Of a stretch of DNA of 64,000 nucleotides, positions 24,274-34,455 are shown one piece after another; positions within the stretch are counted from its first letter, which is position 1, and each line of letters begins with the position of its first letter. The stretch lies in the NCBI GenBank assembly GCA_030280995.1, contig JASXTE010000005.1:33555501-33619500 (forward strand). Reading direction: 5' to 3'. Position numbers and translations under genes: made by a program. Origin of the DNA: Hemileia vastatrix (Eukaryota > Basidiomycota > Pucciniomycetes > Pucciniales > Zaghouaniaceae). The notes under the pieces were generated by a model. It searched no databases, was not told where the DNA came from, and saw only the letters and a program-made list of their open reading frames with translations.

Positions 24274-25257
24274 CACTATTAAATAACTTATATATAAGTT
24301 TAAATAGCTTATCCATAGCCCCATAATATATATCAAGGTGCTATTGTAGTCATAATATACTTATCTTAAGTGATACTAATTAATTAGAGACACAGATAAG
24401 CTTATATGTATACATTAACCTCATTCAGTGAAATATGCAGTTATATTATGTATATATAGGCCTATATGCAGGTTTAAACCTCTAAATAGCCTATAAGCTT
24501 TATTTTTCTGCTTATTTTAGGTAATATGGACTTATTCAATGGACTCACCATACCTAAACAATCATATACACCTTTTTCAGGCACATATACCCAGTTTGGA
24601 CAACTTAATCTGCTTCTTTTAATGGATTTTCACAGATTTATGGGTTGATGTGGATGCTTGGGGATTTTATTGGGGTCTTGAAAAGTTGATTTAGCTCCTT
24701 TATATGCTTTGGGTTTCATTTTATTCTATTTGGATGAGTTATTTTACATGTTTCTTTATGGTATCCACTTTTATCTGGTTTCTCTATTTATGGTATGGGT
24801 GTATGATATCATTAATTGTGATGGAGGGTCTTTACTGGAGGTCTGGGTGTTGAAAATGCTTGAAGTGGAAGCCATGGGGAGGTTATGAGCCCTCAAAGTG
24901 CTGTAATTTATGGGGATAGCAGTCACAACATCTGGATTAAAGGTCTTTGCACTCCAGTGGATTTTGGTATAAGTAAGGGAGGACTTGATGTATTATTGGA
25001 CATCAATTAATTACTGCACATCAAATAAAACATTATAAAGCAATTATTAGCATATAAAAATATATTTAAAAGCCCTTATATATTGGTATTATCTTTATAT
25101 TAGCTATAACTATAATTTATTAGCCTATTTTCCACCACTAGTCTGCACCAATCCAAATATTGTGAGTTAACAGTTGAGCATAACAGTTTTATTAGTCTTT
25201 ACCTGAGGTTTAATCCATAAATAATTTAATATTAAGTAGTAATACCATTAATAGTTA

Positions 25258-25559
25258 CTATTAAACAAGCTTGCTACCCATCTGCTATGCAGACAGATAG
25301 CAGGCTCACACACACATCTAGACCTTTGGCCCCGATGTGTGTGCCTGCGCTCTACGCACCTTGCATAATAGATATATCTTACAATCTCAGGTTTTTAGTG
25401 GAATGAGTGGTTGTGAAATAAGAATTGCTGGTGGAGCTTCTGCATCTAGTGACGTGCAGCCCCAAGTATTCAATGTGGGATCATTTGGGTCAGTTAGGTT
25501 AGCGGCCAAATATGCTAAGTTTTAGGAAGTTAGGGCACCAGTTCTTTTATATATATAGA
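25258..25559 (-). mobile_element. Small non-autonomous Helitron, copy 2
   Basis: On the minus strand it begins TCTATATATATAAAAG after an A and ends at ...GTTTAATAG next to a T, the A/T insertion site of Helitrons. The body matches 9691-9930 with about 60 extra bases containing CACACACA and TGTGTGTG. The 3' hairpin is degraded (TAGCAAGCTTG) and CTAG reads ATAG. It sits in the solo LTR, whose sequence resumes directly at 25560. Confidence 0.75.
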
Positions 25560-25650
25560 TCATACTAAAATACTAGCATACACGTACAATACTATTATTT
25601 TCATGCCTCTTCCTTTTTTTCCCTAATATTTAAATTTTGTTCATTAATAT

Positions 25651-26029
25651 TATTTATTATTTAATTAATAATAATAATTATTTGATTAATATTTTATATT
25701 ATTTACATTACATACATATAATAACACATCTTCACGAAATTCTATTAATTTTACGTAAATTACATATATTTTATTGACAGCTCTCAGTTTCACTTGATTA
25801 TAATGAAGCTTTACATTTTTCTTTCTGAATAATAATTCCCACTAAATTTTTTTATCAATAATATATTACATTTTATTTTAAATATCTGTTTAGTTATAGT
25901 AATTTAATTTTTTTATAGAAGATATTTATATTTTTAATAAGTCAAACAAAACCAGACAAATGTTCAACATTTAAAAATTGCTTTTATAATTATAAATTTT
26001 AATTCCCTAACCACTTTCTTTTCAAGTCA
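25651..26029. other. Very AT-rich spacer, nothing assigned
   Basis: Dominated by TTAAT and ATAAT motifs; no frame or repeat end identified. Confidence 0.3.
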
Positions 26030-26640
26030 TCTTTCATCTTATCCAGCTTTGCTAAATCATCCTCAGTACTATTTTTTTTTGCTTTAACATTAAATGCTCC
26101 TTTAGTTGATTGATATCATTACGTTGGGCCTCACTATGTCTTTGTTCCTAATTAATCTTCAGCTTTCTTTTATTCATTTTGATTTTCTTCTGGTTCAGCT
26201 CAGCGTTTTTTTGGTCAATAGAAATTTTTACTTTTTCTTTTTTAACTCTCTCTTTCTCAATTAATATTCTGTCTTGTGCAATATCCACTTTTTTCCTGCA
26301 AGATTGTTTTGTTGCTTGAACAATGAATTAGCGCTGGACATGCTTGTAAGTCATTTTTCTGTCAAACCTTTCAGGTGAGTAGTTAAGTTGACTTTAACTT
26401 TACTAATAGTACTTTCACTCAATATTCTTTTTTTGTCACTTTTTGACCCGTAGGGCGCACACTGAAAACATTGGAATGTATTGGAGTAAGTGGGTCACTG
26501 TTCTGATCATCAAAGCTACTTGAATTAGTTTCTGTAATTGAAGAGTCGTGAAAATTCCTAGTAATTCTCTTGTATTCTCGCTTATTCTTCTTACTTTATA
26601 CGTGATATCTCCAATGTGATGTGATTTGTCTACCGTCACG
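26030..26640 (-). pseudogene. Remnant of a NAM/Myb-like companion protein
   Basis: On the minus strand broken frames give a SSFDDQNSDPLTPIH stretch followed by RPTGQKVTKKE, which resembles the RPxGxKxAK signature of the NAM-associated C-terminal domain. Then comes a charged coiled-coil region (RVKKEKVKISIDQKNAELNQ). Proteins of this type are the second gene of many PIF/Harbinger elements, and a PIF transposase remnant lies 4 kb away. Several stops and frameshifts; not functional. Family assignment is from memory of motif shape and needs a profile search. Confidence 0.5.
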
Positions 26641-26709
26641 TCAATCCTATTTTAGTCTATTTGATAGATAATACTCATAACAATGTGCTATACATTCTTA
26701 TACCAATAT

Positions 26710-27155
26710 CACTACGCACCAAGTGAGATATCCCTGATGGGGATATCCAGCGCGAGTTGGGGATATTTTAGGGAGGGACATAAGGATAGAAAATATGTGT
26801 CAGAAAAATGTGCGAGAAAAATGTGTAAGGAAAATATGTGCAAAAAAAATTTGTGAGAAAAATAAGTGTAAGAAAAATATTTTGCAACCATGGGAATCTT
26901 TGTTTTTTAATTTTTTTTTTCTCCGAAAAAATGATTTTTTATTTCATTTTTTATTTTTTTCTGTTTTTTCACAAATTTTTTTTTGAAAAAAAAAATTCTC
27001 ATGGTCGCAAATGATTTTTTTTACACTTACGTTTCTCGCACTTATTTTTTTTGCACTTACTTTTCTTACATTTATTTTTCTGACCTTATGTCCCCCCCTA
27101 AAATATCCCTATCTCGCGCTGGATATCCCCATCAGGGATATCTTGGTGCGTAGTG
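26710..27155. mobile_element. 446-bp foldback MITE (CACTACGCACC ends), copy 2
   Basis: Starts CACTACGCACC and ends GGTGCGTAGTG, with TAT on both sides (26707-26709, 27156-27158). The two arms are near-complete reverse complements with several TGTG-A-rich subunits. This is the best-preserved copy; the apparent small frames in it are produced by the repeat units. Confidence 0.95.
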
Positions 27156-27158
27156 TAT

Positions 27159-27544
27159 TATCATTGAGCGAGTTTGATCATATATATAGAGGTGTGTAGA
27201 CTTGTGTGATACTCATCTCTGTTCTTCTTGCGCAAAGATATTGTTTTACCTTTATAGGTTAGATTTTCTTTACGAGTCATTTTATTAATGTGTTTTGTTA
27301 AAATACCTCTTTTACTGTGGTCTCAGGTACTTTGCAGAGATCACACTTTAAGGGGAGTTGGCCGCTATTTACTGATAGGGCGGTTATTTATTTTATAAAA
27401 GGTTATTTGTCCTATTAAAATATAGATCTCTGTTCTTCTTGCTCAAAGATATTGTTTTACCTTTATAGGTACTTTGCAGAGATCACACTTTAAGGGGAGT
27501 TCGCCGCTATTTACTGATAGGGCGGTTATTTATTTTATATAATG
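27159..27544 (+). repeat. LTR-like block with a tandem copy lacking one GT-AG segment
   Basis: A TATATATAGAGG promoter-like box near 27180 precedes a unit (CTCTGTTCTTCTTGC...GGGCGGTTATTTATTTTAT) at about 27218-27400, repeated at 27426-27538. The second copy matches except that 27258-27326 of the first is absent. That missing piece begins GTTAGA and ends TCTCAG, so the second unit looks like a spliced version. The block resembles the R-U5 part of an LTR, but I could not place both ends. Confidence 0.6.
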
Positions 27545-28022
27545 TTTTCAGTCCGCAGGAACTAAATTTGAAGGTTTTTTCATCTCCATTCTCCATTTTG
27601 GTAAAAAATTAAGCTTTTCTCATGCTGGAAGCCTCTTGAAAGGCAACTTGTTTTGTTCTTGATAGACAGTAAGTGCCATTCGGAGCCAGTCACGCTTGTC
27701 TCATTTAGATTTTTATACAAGCTTCATGTTTAAGTATTTTTCATTTGTTTATGTCAAATTTGATTTTTTTTTTTTTTCAATCCTCAAAAGTTTTGAAATA
27801 TGTCCTTAATATCATATTTCTAAACTGAAATTAAGTGAATTCTTTTTTAGTAATAGTTTTATTCTCGTTTATACATTTTAGCATCCTGTAATGAAACACT
27901 CTAGAAGGGCAGACACCAAGTGTTATCATAATGCCCATCATCCCGCCTTATAATACTTCTATCCTTTTGATTTTCGCAAAAATCTTTTCCCCTTTCTACA
28001 AATATACTTCAAAAAAAATAAG
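27545..28022. other. Intergenic, nothing assigned
   Basis: Mixed AT-rich sequence; no open frame or repeat boundary that I can defend. Confidence 0.3.
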
Positions 28023-28202
28023 TGGCACCTGCTAGCAGGTGCCTATCCCTATATTCAGTTTTGATTTAAGAGTAGATTTGATTTGATGTTGCACGAGCTA
28101 GTGTGCTCATTGTTCAGTGTGCAGTCTTTCCAGAAGAATTACAGCTGAGCTGAAATTGAGCTAAATCAAAGATAGGGATTGGCACCTGCTATCAGGTGAC
28201 CA
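28023..28202. mobile_element. 180-bp MITE with palindromic ends (GGCACCTGC)
   Basis: The left end holds a perfect palindrome (GGCACCTGCTAGCAGGTGCC) followed by TATCCCTAT. The right end is the imperfect reverse complement (ATAGGGATTGGCACCTGCTATCAGGTGACCA). A decayed inverted copy is at 32352-32520. Target duplication is not evident. Confidence 0.75.
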
Positions 28203-29765
28203 TGTTTTTTTTCTGGTGATTGAGTATAAATTTCTGTATGAGTATTATTTGATACATTAATAGCTAATATCTCTTATATATAAAAACATATAGTATCATC
28301 TTGTTGCTATTCAGTGAATCTATCTTTAAATTCCCTAATTATTGAGAAATATTAGCGTGCATTTCTGAGATTACTGACTTCTCCTTTTCTCAAAATAGGT
28401 CCTTGGAGCTATATAATCTCCCCATCATCTAACCAGTCTGATGACTAGTTATTTTCCGCTAACATAAATAAATAGATTATCAACATTTCGCTTACCTGAC
28501 ATTCTATGTGCAATCACATTCACATCGACAAACTCTTTGAAAAGTGAAGAGCAGCTTCGACATGACGGCCGTCTATGTCTTAGGAATGTAAAATAATTTG
28601 AGGAGATGAATAAGAATTTTTATAATAAATTCACTGGCAAAAAATGAGAATGATAAAAATACGTGGGCTATTATAATCAAGTGAAACAATTAGTGCTTAT
28701 GATATGAATTATACCATATACGTTATTTCCTGAGGAAAAAGCTGGTGGCAGGGATAAAATGGATTCGAAGAATAACTATTATCCCTTTGAACTCTTCCCA
28801 AGAGGTAAAATTAAAGAAATAAAAAAAAGTTGAGAGATAGCAACTGTCGAGAAATATTACAAACCAGGCCCAAATTGAGTAGAAGCAGTGCATTTACGGG
28901 ACATAAAAAAATATACACACCTCTGAGGGTAAAGAATAAGGAAAAGGTGATATTTTCCGTTCTAAAGGCTACTATATGTATCTTACATTTGTGACTAATT
29001 TCCTTCTCATTACCACCCCTGAACATTTTTGTTTTGCCAATTCATCTGGGTAATGACCGAGATTTTCAACATGAACTTTGCCAAATAAGAAACACTCATC
29101 CTTAACATAAAATAATTTCATTGCTTTTAAGAAACTTTGAGATCCATCTCTCAGAAAAATTTAAAATCCAGCCTAAGTCATTACCAGCATGTTCTTCGAG
29201 TCGTCCAAACTTTTTTTCACGGTCGGTTCTTTTGTTATTCTTTTTCGTCTTGGTTTCTTTGGTCAGACGCTAACGTTTACCGGTACTTTATTTTAGCTCT
29301 TGACTCTTTGCTTTTTAACCTTCTTGGTGTATCCATCTCCACCATTTCAGCTGTAGGTGATTTTTTGTGTGATATTACTAATGAGTTTACTGACATTTTC
29401 TGAATCCCATAATCGAAGCGCTAACGAACGATGTAATTCTTTGAATCCTGTCGTCCCATGCAGGCGCTTCAAATCTCGACAACCCATTAAGCTTAAACCA
29501 ATAACGTTGATTACCTCAAATACTGATCCCTAGTGATTTTGCTCATTAAAATATTACTATTTACTTTTTTTTCAGAAATATATGGATTCTTCCTAATTGC
29601 TAATCCAGTTTATCGTAGCTTATTTACTACTTCTAAAACAAATTTTGGGTTTTTTTGAGAAAAAATTCCATAACTAGTTTCACTTGATTTTTTATTCATT
29701 AATCTTATTCTAATTATTTTTATCTAGGTACTAAATTCATATCTGAAAGCTACTTCTTTATCTGA
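28203..29765. other. Unassigned region, somewhat richer in CG around 29.0-29.5 kb
   Basis: No repeat structure found. Around 29020-29500 CG dinucleotides and base composition look more like unique DNA. An 88-codon plus frame (29137-29403) and minus-strand fragments (FLFGKVHVENLGHYPDELAKQK) exist, but none shows a known motif, so I leave it uncalled. It could be a remnant of a host gene. Confidence 0.3.
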
Positions 29766-30187
29766 CACTATGCACCAAATAAGATATCCCTGATAGGAAT
29801 ATCAATGCGCAAGTTGGGGATATTTTAGGTAGGGACATAAGGTCAGAAAAATAAATGTGAGAAAAGTAAATGCAAGAAAATTAAGTGTGAGATAAATAAT
29901 CTGTGACCATGAGAATTTTATTTTTGAAAATAAATTGTAAAAAATAGGAAAAAATTGAAGAATATATTAAAAAATCATTTTTTTGAGAAAAAAAATTAAA
30001 CAACTAAATTTCCCATGCTTGCAAGATATTTCTCTTCCACTTGTTTTTCTCACATATTTTTTTTCACATATTTTCCTTGCACATGTTTTTCTTACATTTA
30101 TTTTTCTGACCTTATGCCCTTCCCTACATTATCCCCAACTTGTGCCTGGATATCCACATTGGGGATATCTTATTTGGTGCATAGTGT
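29766..30187. mobile_element. 422-bp foldback MITE (CACTATGCACC ends), copy 3
   Basis: Starts CACTATGCACC and ends GGTGCATAGTG, with TGA on both sides (29763-29765, 30188-30190). Arms are inverted copies as in the other two members, more diverged. Confidence 0.93.
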
Positions 30188-30190
30188 GAA

Positions 30191-30805
30191 TATCATATTG
30201 TCAACACAGTGAAAGTTTCCCACAGGCAAAATTTGTGGTAATCAACACCATAAATTTTATTTAAATAAGTAGATTTACACATCACGTATCAAGATTATGA
30301 TACACACCCTCAATGTCTGTAGTTGAGTGAGATTTTGATACAATAAAAATAGGGGGTGTCAAACATTACCATTTACGTCTGGCGGAGTTCAGTCTCAAAA
30401 CACCATTCCAAGATGCCATCATAAATGACTTACTTGGGGCTAGAAATGTCAAACATGAGCTCAAATACTTCTTATTCTTGCACCATTTTCAGAACCACAA
30501 TTCAACCCACCAATACACACATCCCCCAATCCACTGCAAATAAGGTCCCTTTTCCCCCAACCCCGCATCATCCTGTTTCTTTTTTTCATCATTAAGATTC
30601 CCCACTCAAATTTATATATTTGTCATCACTGTAAATTTTTCCTTTCCATTTCCGCTGACTTCACCTTATCAAGCTTGTGTTCTTATTCTTTCTTATATTT
30701 CAATTTTTCTTATCTCGCCAAATCTTTGTTAAGATTTTGCTTTCTTATCTGTCAAATTTTATCATGCACTAATATTTTTGTTTTCTCCCTAGTTTTAATT
30801 CTATT
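30191..30805. other. Intergenic, half of a TIR only
   Basis: GGGGGTGTCAAAC at about 30352 resembles the end of the TA-flanked MITE at 34256, but no partner was found. Otherwise AT-rich. Confidence 0.3.
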
Positions 30806-31210
30806 ATGCCTTGCAAAAATACTATCATTCAAATATATACTCAACTAACCAAGAGTGACCTTCAGATTGTGATCAATTGGTTGCAAATAAAATCAAAATA
30901 CAATGCCTGCTTTGGCTGTGAAAAGTCTACACATGTGGGACACTCACCTGCCTCAAAATTTAGTGGGTATAGGAAAATAGTACTTGAACTAAAAATAAAA
31001 CAAAATGAAAAATGGACTTAAAATCCAAGCAAATGAGGGAGAGACTCATAAATTATCAAGAAGTATACAAAAAGGAAAAAATGGCTTCTTCTTCTACTGG
31101 TTTTGGAGTATCAGAAGACTGCCAAAAGGGAATCAACTTAGTTTCTGGAGAACTCAATTAAATGTTCCCACTCATGAACAGATGGAAAATCTCTTTGGGA
31201 AATGAGACAA
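30806..31210 (+). pseudogene. SSTGFG-family protein, broken copy
   Basis: Starts MPCKNTIIQ, then INWLQIKSKYNACFG, HSPASKFSGY, MRERLINYQEVYKKEKM and SSTGFGVSEDCQKGINLVSGEL. These blocks occur in the same order in the better copy at 60242-61260. Stops and frameshifts near 31019, 31120 and later break it. Similar proteins occur in many copies in Puccinia-type genomes and are probably transposon passengers; no biochemical function is known to me. Confidence 0.75.
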
Positions 31211-32351
31211 TGTAAGTCCTTTACACACTGAGAATTCCCAACTATTAGATTCTGCAATTAAATATGATTTAGACACATCAATCAATCCAGTACTAAATAC
31301 ACAAGATTTAAAGAATTCTCCCAGAAATTATGATTCTGAGAAAGATCATGCAGTTTTTGTGAGCTTAAATTACTTTTCTGAAAAAATTCCCTTTACCCTT
31401 AACTATAAAGTTTTGTTTTTACATTTAATAAAATATATACTAATTATGAACCAGAATCAAGGTGAAGACAATTAAGATACTTTTTACAAAGATTTGGATG
31501 TGGAAAACTGAACAAAAGATGAGCCCATGAAAACACCATACAGACTTAAAAGGAGAGCTTCAACATTTTTTACAAGCCATCAATCAAGTTCAAAATGTGA
31601 CTTATCTGCATATGAAGAAATTGTAGATTAAAATTAAGAAAGTAAGGCTTATTGAATTGTTTGATTTCTATTTGATTATTATTTTGACTTTTGATTTTTA
31701 AGTAAAACTTTTTGTGGAAAATAGAATAAGCTCAGATATGAATTATGAATATGAGTCTCAAGAGACATCTGAAAGCCAAGGTTATGACCTGGATGAAAAA
31801 AATTCTTTCATTTTCTCAAAAAGGATTAAAATTCTTTGTAAATAAAAAAAGATTGTTTTAAGAAGGAGATAGAAAATTCACAGTTTCAAAGGGAAGATAA
31901 TCATATTTTCCGAAATCAACATCTTCAATTGAAAAAAAGAAAAATTAAAGTTCCAGCATGACAAATTAAATAAAAAGAAAAAAATGGAAGCTAAAACTGG
32001 CCAGAAAAGCTTGATGTTAGCATGCCTGAATGTGGGAAAATCATCAACAGAAATAAAACAGTTGCTTGATTTATTGGATTAATTAATTAATTATTTTTTT
32101 TGGTGTTGATTACTTATATTCTGACTTTAAAAATTTCTTGAAGGAAATTTTTTTCTGGGAGGGGAAAAAAATTGATAAACTCACACAACCTTTCTTGAAA
32201 AAGGTATTGAATTAGCCCTACTGTTTATCTTGTCATTCCTTTTTTCTTTCATGGTAGATATTCATCTTATATGTATTCAACTTTCCTGGTGGGGAAATGT
32301 CTCACCTCATTCCCTTAAACTCTTCAATATTCAACAGAAAAAAATGTGGGC
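31211..32351. other. Decayed sequence downstream of the SSTGFG copy
   Basis: AT-rich, many stops in every frame. Probably the eroded rest of the same gene or element, but no motif is left to prove it. Confidence 0.3.
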
Positions 32352-32520
32352 AACTTATGGCAGGTGAAAATCACTATCTTTGATTTAACTCAGTTTCAGC
32401 CTAGTTATAATTTTTTTGGAAAAACTGCACACTGAAAAATGAGCAAACTAACTTGTGCAGCATCAAATCTGAGTTACTCTTGAATCAAAGATGAATTGAA
32501 GGATTAAAATCTGCTAACAG
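32352..32520. mobile_element. Decayed inverted copy of the GGCACCTGC-end MITE
   Basis: TGGCAGGTG...CACTATCTTTGATTTAACTCAGTTTCAGC matches the reverse complement of the right half of 28023-28202, and TTGAATCAAAGATGAATT...CTGCTAACAGG matches the other end. Boundaries approximate. Confidence 0.6.
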
Positions 32521-32949
32521 GTTTTAAATTTTTTTTTGTGGTGATTGTATTTCATATCACATTTCATAAAACCTATCATTAAATTTTATTCATGCATTAA
32601 TTCTTCTGGAATCCCCAGACTGACTTTTTCCTTACTTACTATTCTGCCCTTTCATCAAGGTGTGTTTCTTATTTTTCTTACCATTATCATACTTCTCTCA
32701 CTCTGTTCACCTTATATTTCCTTTATCCTTATGTTTTATACTACCATTTGTTCCTTTTTTTTCTAAATTTTTTTCTTCTTTTTCTTTTTTTCATGCATTT
32801 TTCTTCATCTTTGATCTTAAGTTCCTCTTACCCTTATTCAAGGTTAGTACTTACTAATCTTTCTTATCCTTTTACTTACTGTTACAAACTTTTTTTCTTT
32901 TCTTCCTTTTCTCCTTTTCTCTGTTTCTCCTTTTTTCCCATGTTTTCTT

Positions 32950-33660
32950 CCAAATTTCTTTGGAAACAGTGCCAGGATGTTTCCTGCCTGTCTTAAAGCA
33001 TTTTAGGTAAGCTTTTGTTACTAATATTTATTTCCAAATTTATTTCACTATGTAATATAGGGGGTGTACTTGCTAGCAAGTCCCCAACTTGAAATCAGAT
33101 GGAACTCAGATGGAACTCAGACTGAACTCATATTAAACCCATACTGAACTCTACTTGAACACCCACCTAAAAATATTCTTCTGAGTGGTTTTCATCCCTG
33201 ATTGTATGGTTCCTTTGTCAATAGCTCAATGTGTGTTCAATCTGTGGTGAGTTTGGGTTCAAGGTTGTGGACTCACTAGCAAGTATGCCCCCCATATTGT
33301 GTGGTGTTTGGAAACACTGCTAGGACCTTACCTGCCTATTTTGGAGAATTTTAGGTAAATTTTTATTTTTAGAATTGCTTTGGAAAACCTTCCAAAATGG
33401 TTAAGAGGTGTTTACAAAGTGGTTACTAACATTTTTTTAAAAATTGCTTCAGAAACAGTTCCAGGAAATTGCTTGCCTATTCTGGAGCATTTTAGGTAAG
33501 TTTTTTTTCAGAATTTTTTTGAAACCCCTCCAAAATGTTTCTGAGGTGTTTATGAAGAATTTACTGAAATTTTTTTCTAACTTGCTTCAGAAAAAGTGCC
33601 ATGAAATTGCCTTCCTGTTTCCAAAGAGTTTTTTGTAAGTTTTTATATTTATTTTCAGAT
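32950..33660 (+). repeat. Tandem exon-like units, split by a MITE
   Basis: A unit with TTGGAAACAGTGCCAGGA, TTGCCTGCC, then GCATTTTAGGTAAG is repeated near 32955, 33309, 33447 and 33583, spaced about 136-140 bp where uninterrupted. Each is preceded by a polypyrimidine-AG and followed by a donor-like GTAAGT or GTAAAT. No common reading frame is kept, so I do not call exons. The first spacing is shorter even after removing the MITE. Confidence 0.6.
33046..33306. mobile_element. 261-bp CACTA-end MITE with subterminal palindrome
   Basis: CACTATGTAATATAGGGGG start and ATATTGTGTGGTG end, with TTT on both sides (33043-33045, 33307-33309). The palindromic block ACTTGCTAGCAAGT lies next to the left end. 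Confidence 0.92.
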
Positions 33661-34255
33661 TTGATTGGGCATTGATTGTGTTTTACTTCTATTTTATTTT
33701 TTATTTATAGTAAGGCCAAAAAATAAGAAAATAATTTACATTTCATCTTCATCACTTTCATCTCTTGCTTCCCTTTTATCAATCAGCCCTACAAGAATCT
33801 TGTCTTCTTCTTCACTTTTCTCACATTCTTCAATTAAATCTTCAAATGAGCAAACAATAATTTCTTATTGAAAAAAAGCCAATTTTGAAAAGAACAAAGT
33901 TTCATATTAAAAAAATAAATAAATTATACTTTGGCCATTTAGAAAATCTGAATTTCTATAAAACTATAATATGTAGGAAGAAAAGTTATCTGAAATTACT
34001 ACCTGAAAAAAATCAAGTACTAAACTGCTGGTGGGAAGGATATGGTTGTCTCTGTTGTCTGTAATGGTTACAAACATCAATTTATATTAGAGTTTCATTC
34101 ATTTTTGTAACTAAGGTGAAGTATTAAAGGAATTCTTGGATCCAATACCATCTGTATATCATATGGATTTAGTTTTGACCTGTGAATACTAAAAATATGC
34201 CAGCAGGTATTATTATTGTACTTGGATGGAGACCTGGTTATGAAAAGGGAAAATA
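33661..34255. other. Unassigned AT-rich sequence
   Basis: Short coding-like stretches but no motif. A transposase origin was considered and could not be supported. Confidence 0.3.
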
Positions 34256-34453
34256 GGGGGTATCAAAGTTAGAAATCTTCCATTTTAAAATAACTCTTTT
34301 TTCCACCAAATCAAACATGATTATTTTTTCAAATTTGGCATATTGTGCTCCAAAAACACCTTTTTACTGAGAAATAATGTCAACTCTGTAAATTTATTTA
34401 TTTTTTGTTAAATAACTTATAAATAATTACTAATTTCTAACTTTGATACTCCC
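34256..34453. mobile_element. 198-bp TA-flanked MITE (GGGGGTATCAAAG ends)
   Basis: GGGGGTATCAAAGTTAGAAAT at the left is mirrored by ATTTCTAACTTTGATACTCCC at the right, with TA on both sides, as in Tc1/mariner-type (Stowaway-like) elements. Half-ends with the same start are at about 30352 and 59906. Confidence 0.8.
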
Positions 34454-34455
34454 TA

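Larger units (their letters stand above)
24114..25588 (+). mobile_element. Solo LTR, family 1, split by a Helitron
   Basis: Same LTR as at 7047-8226, in reverse orientation. It starts TTTCAGCCTAGG (TG changed to TT) and ends CACGTACA, with ATACT on both sides (24109-24113, 25589-25593). Removing the 302-bp Helitron leaves 1173 bp, matching the other copies. It contains an (AT)n run and a TATA-like GTATAAGTA near 24969. Confidence 0.88.
22565..25645. mobile_element. Large foldback element, interrupted by a solo LTR
   Basis: The left arm (about 22565-23390) reappears inverted in the right arm (about 23410-24113 and 25589-25645). Matching landmarks, left to right: 22795 TTAGGTAAGTATT with AAGTATTAGGT units; 22912 GGGGAATTACTCACC against 23900 GGTGAGTAATTCCCC; 22975 CATTGAGGGAATAATGCCTC against 23830 GAGGCATTATTCCCTCAA; 23130 AGCTACTTTCCTAT against 23675 ATAGGTAAGTAGCT; 23270 GGATGGTCCTAT against 23530 ATAGGACCATCC. 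The centre is near 23400. Arms hold 65-80-bp subrepeats. No coding frame. Without the LTR it is about 1.6 kb. Arm ends are approximate and I see no clear target duplication. Confidence 0.8.

Noticed and set aside
29137..29403. 88-codon open frame in a CG-richer stretch
   Set aside because: No known motif, no splice partner found, and the opposite strand looks equally coding-like; left as unassigned.
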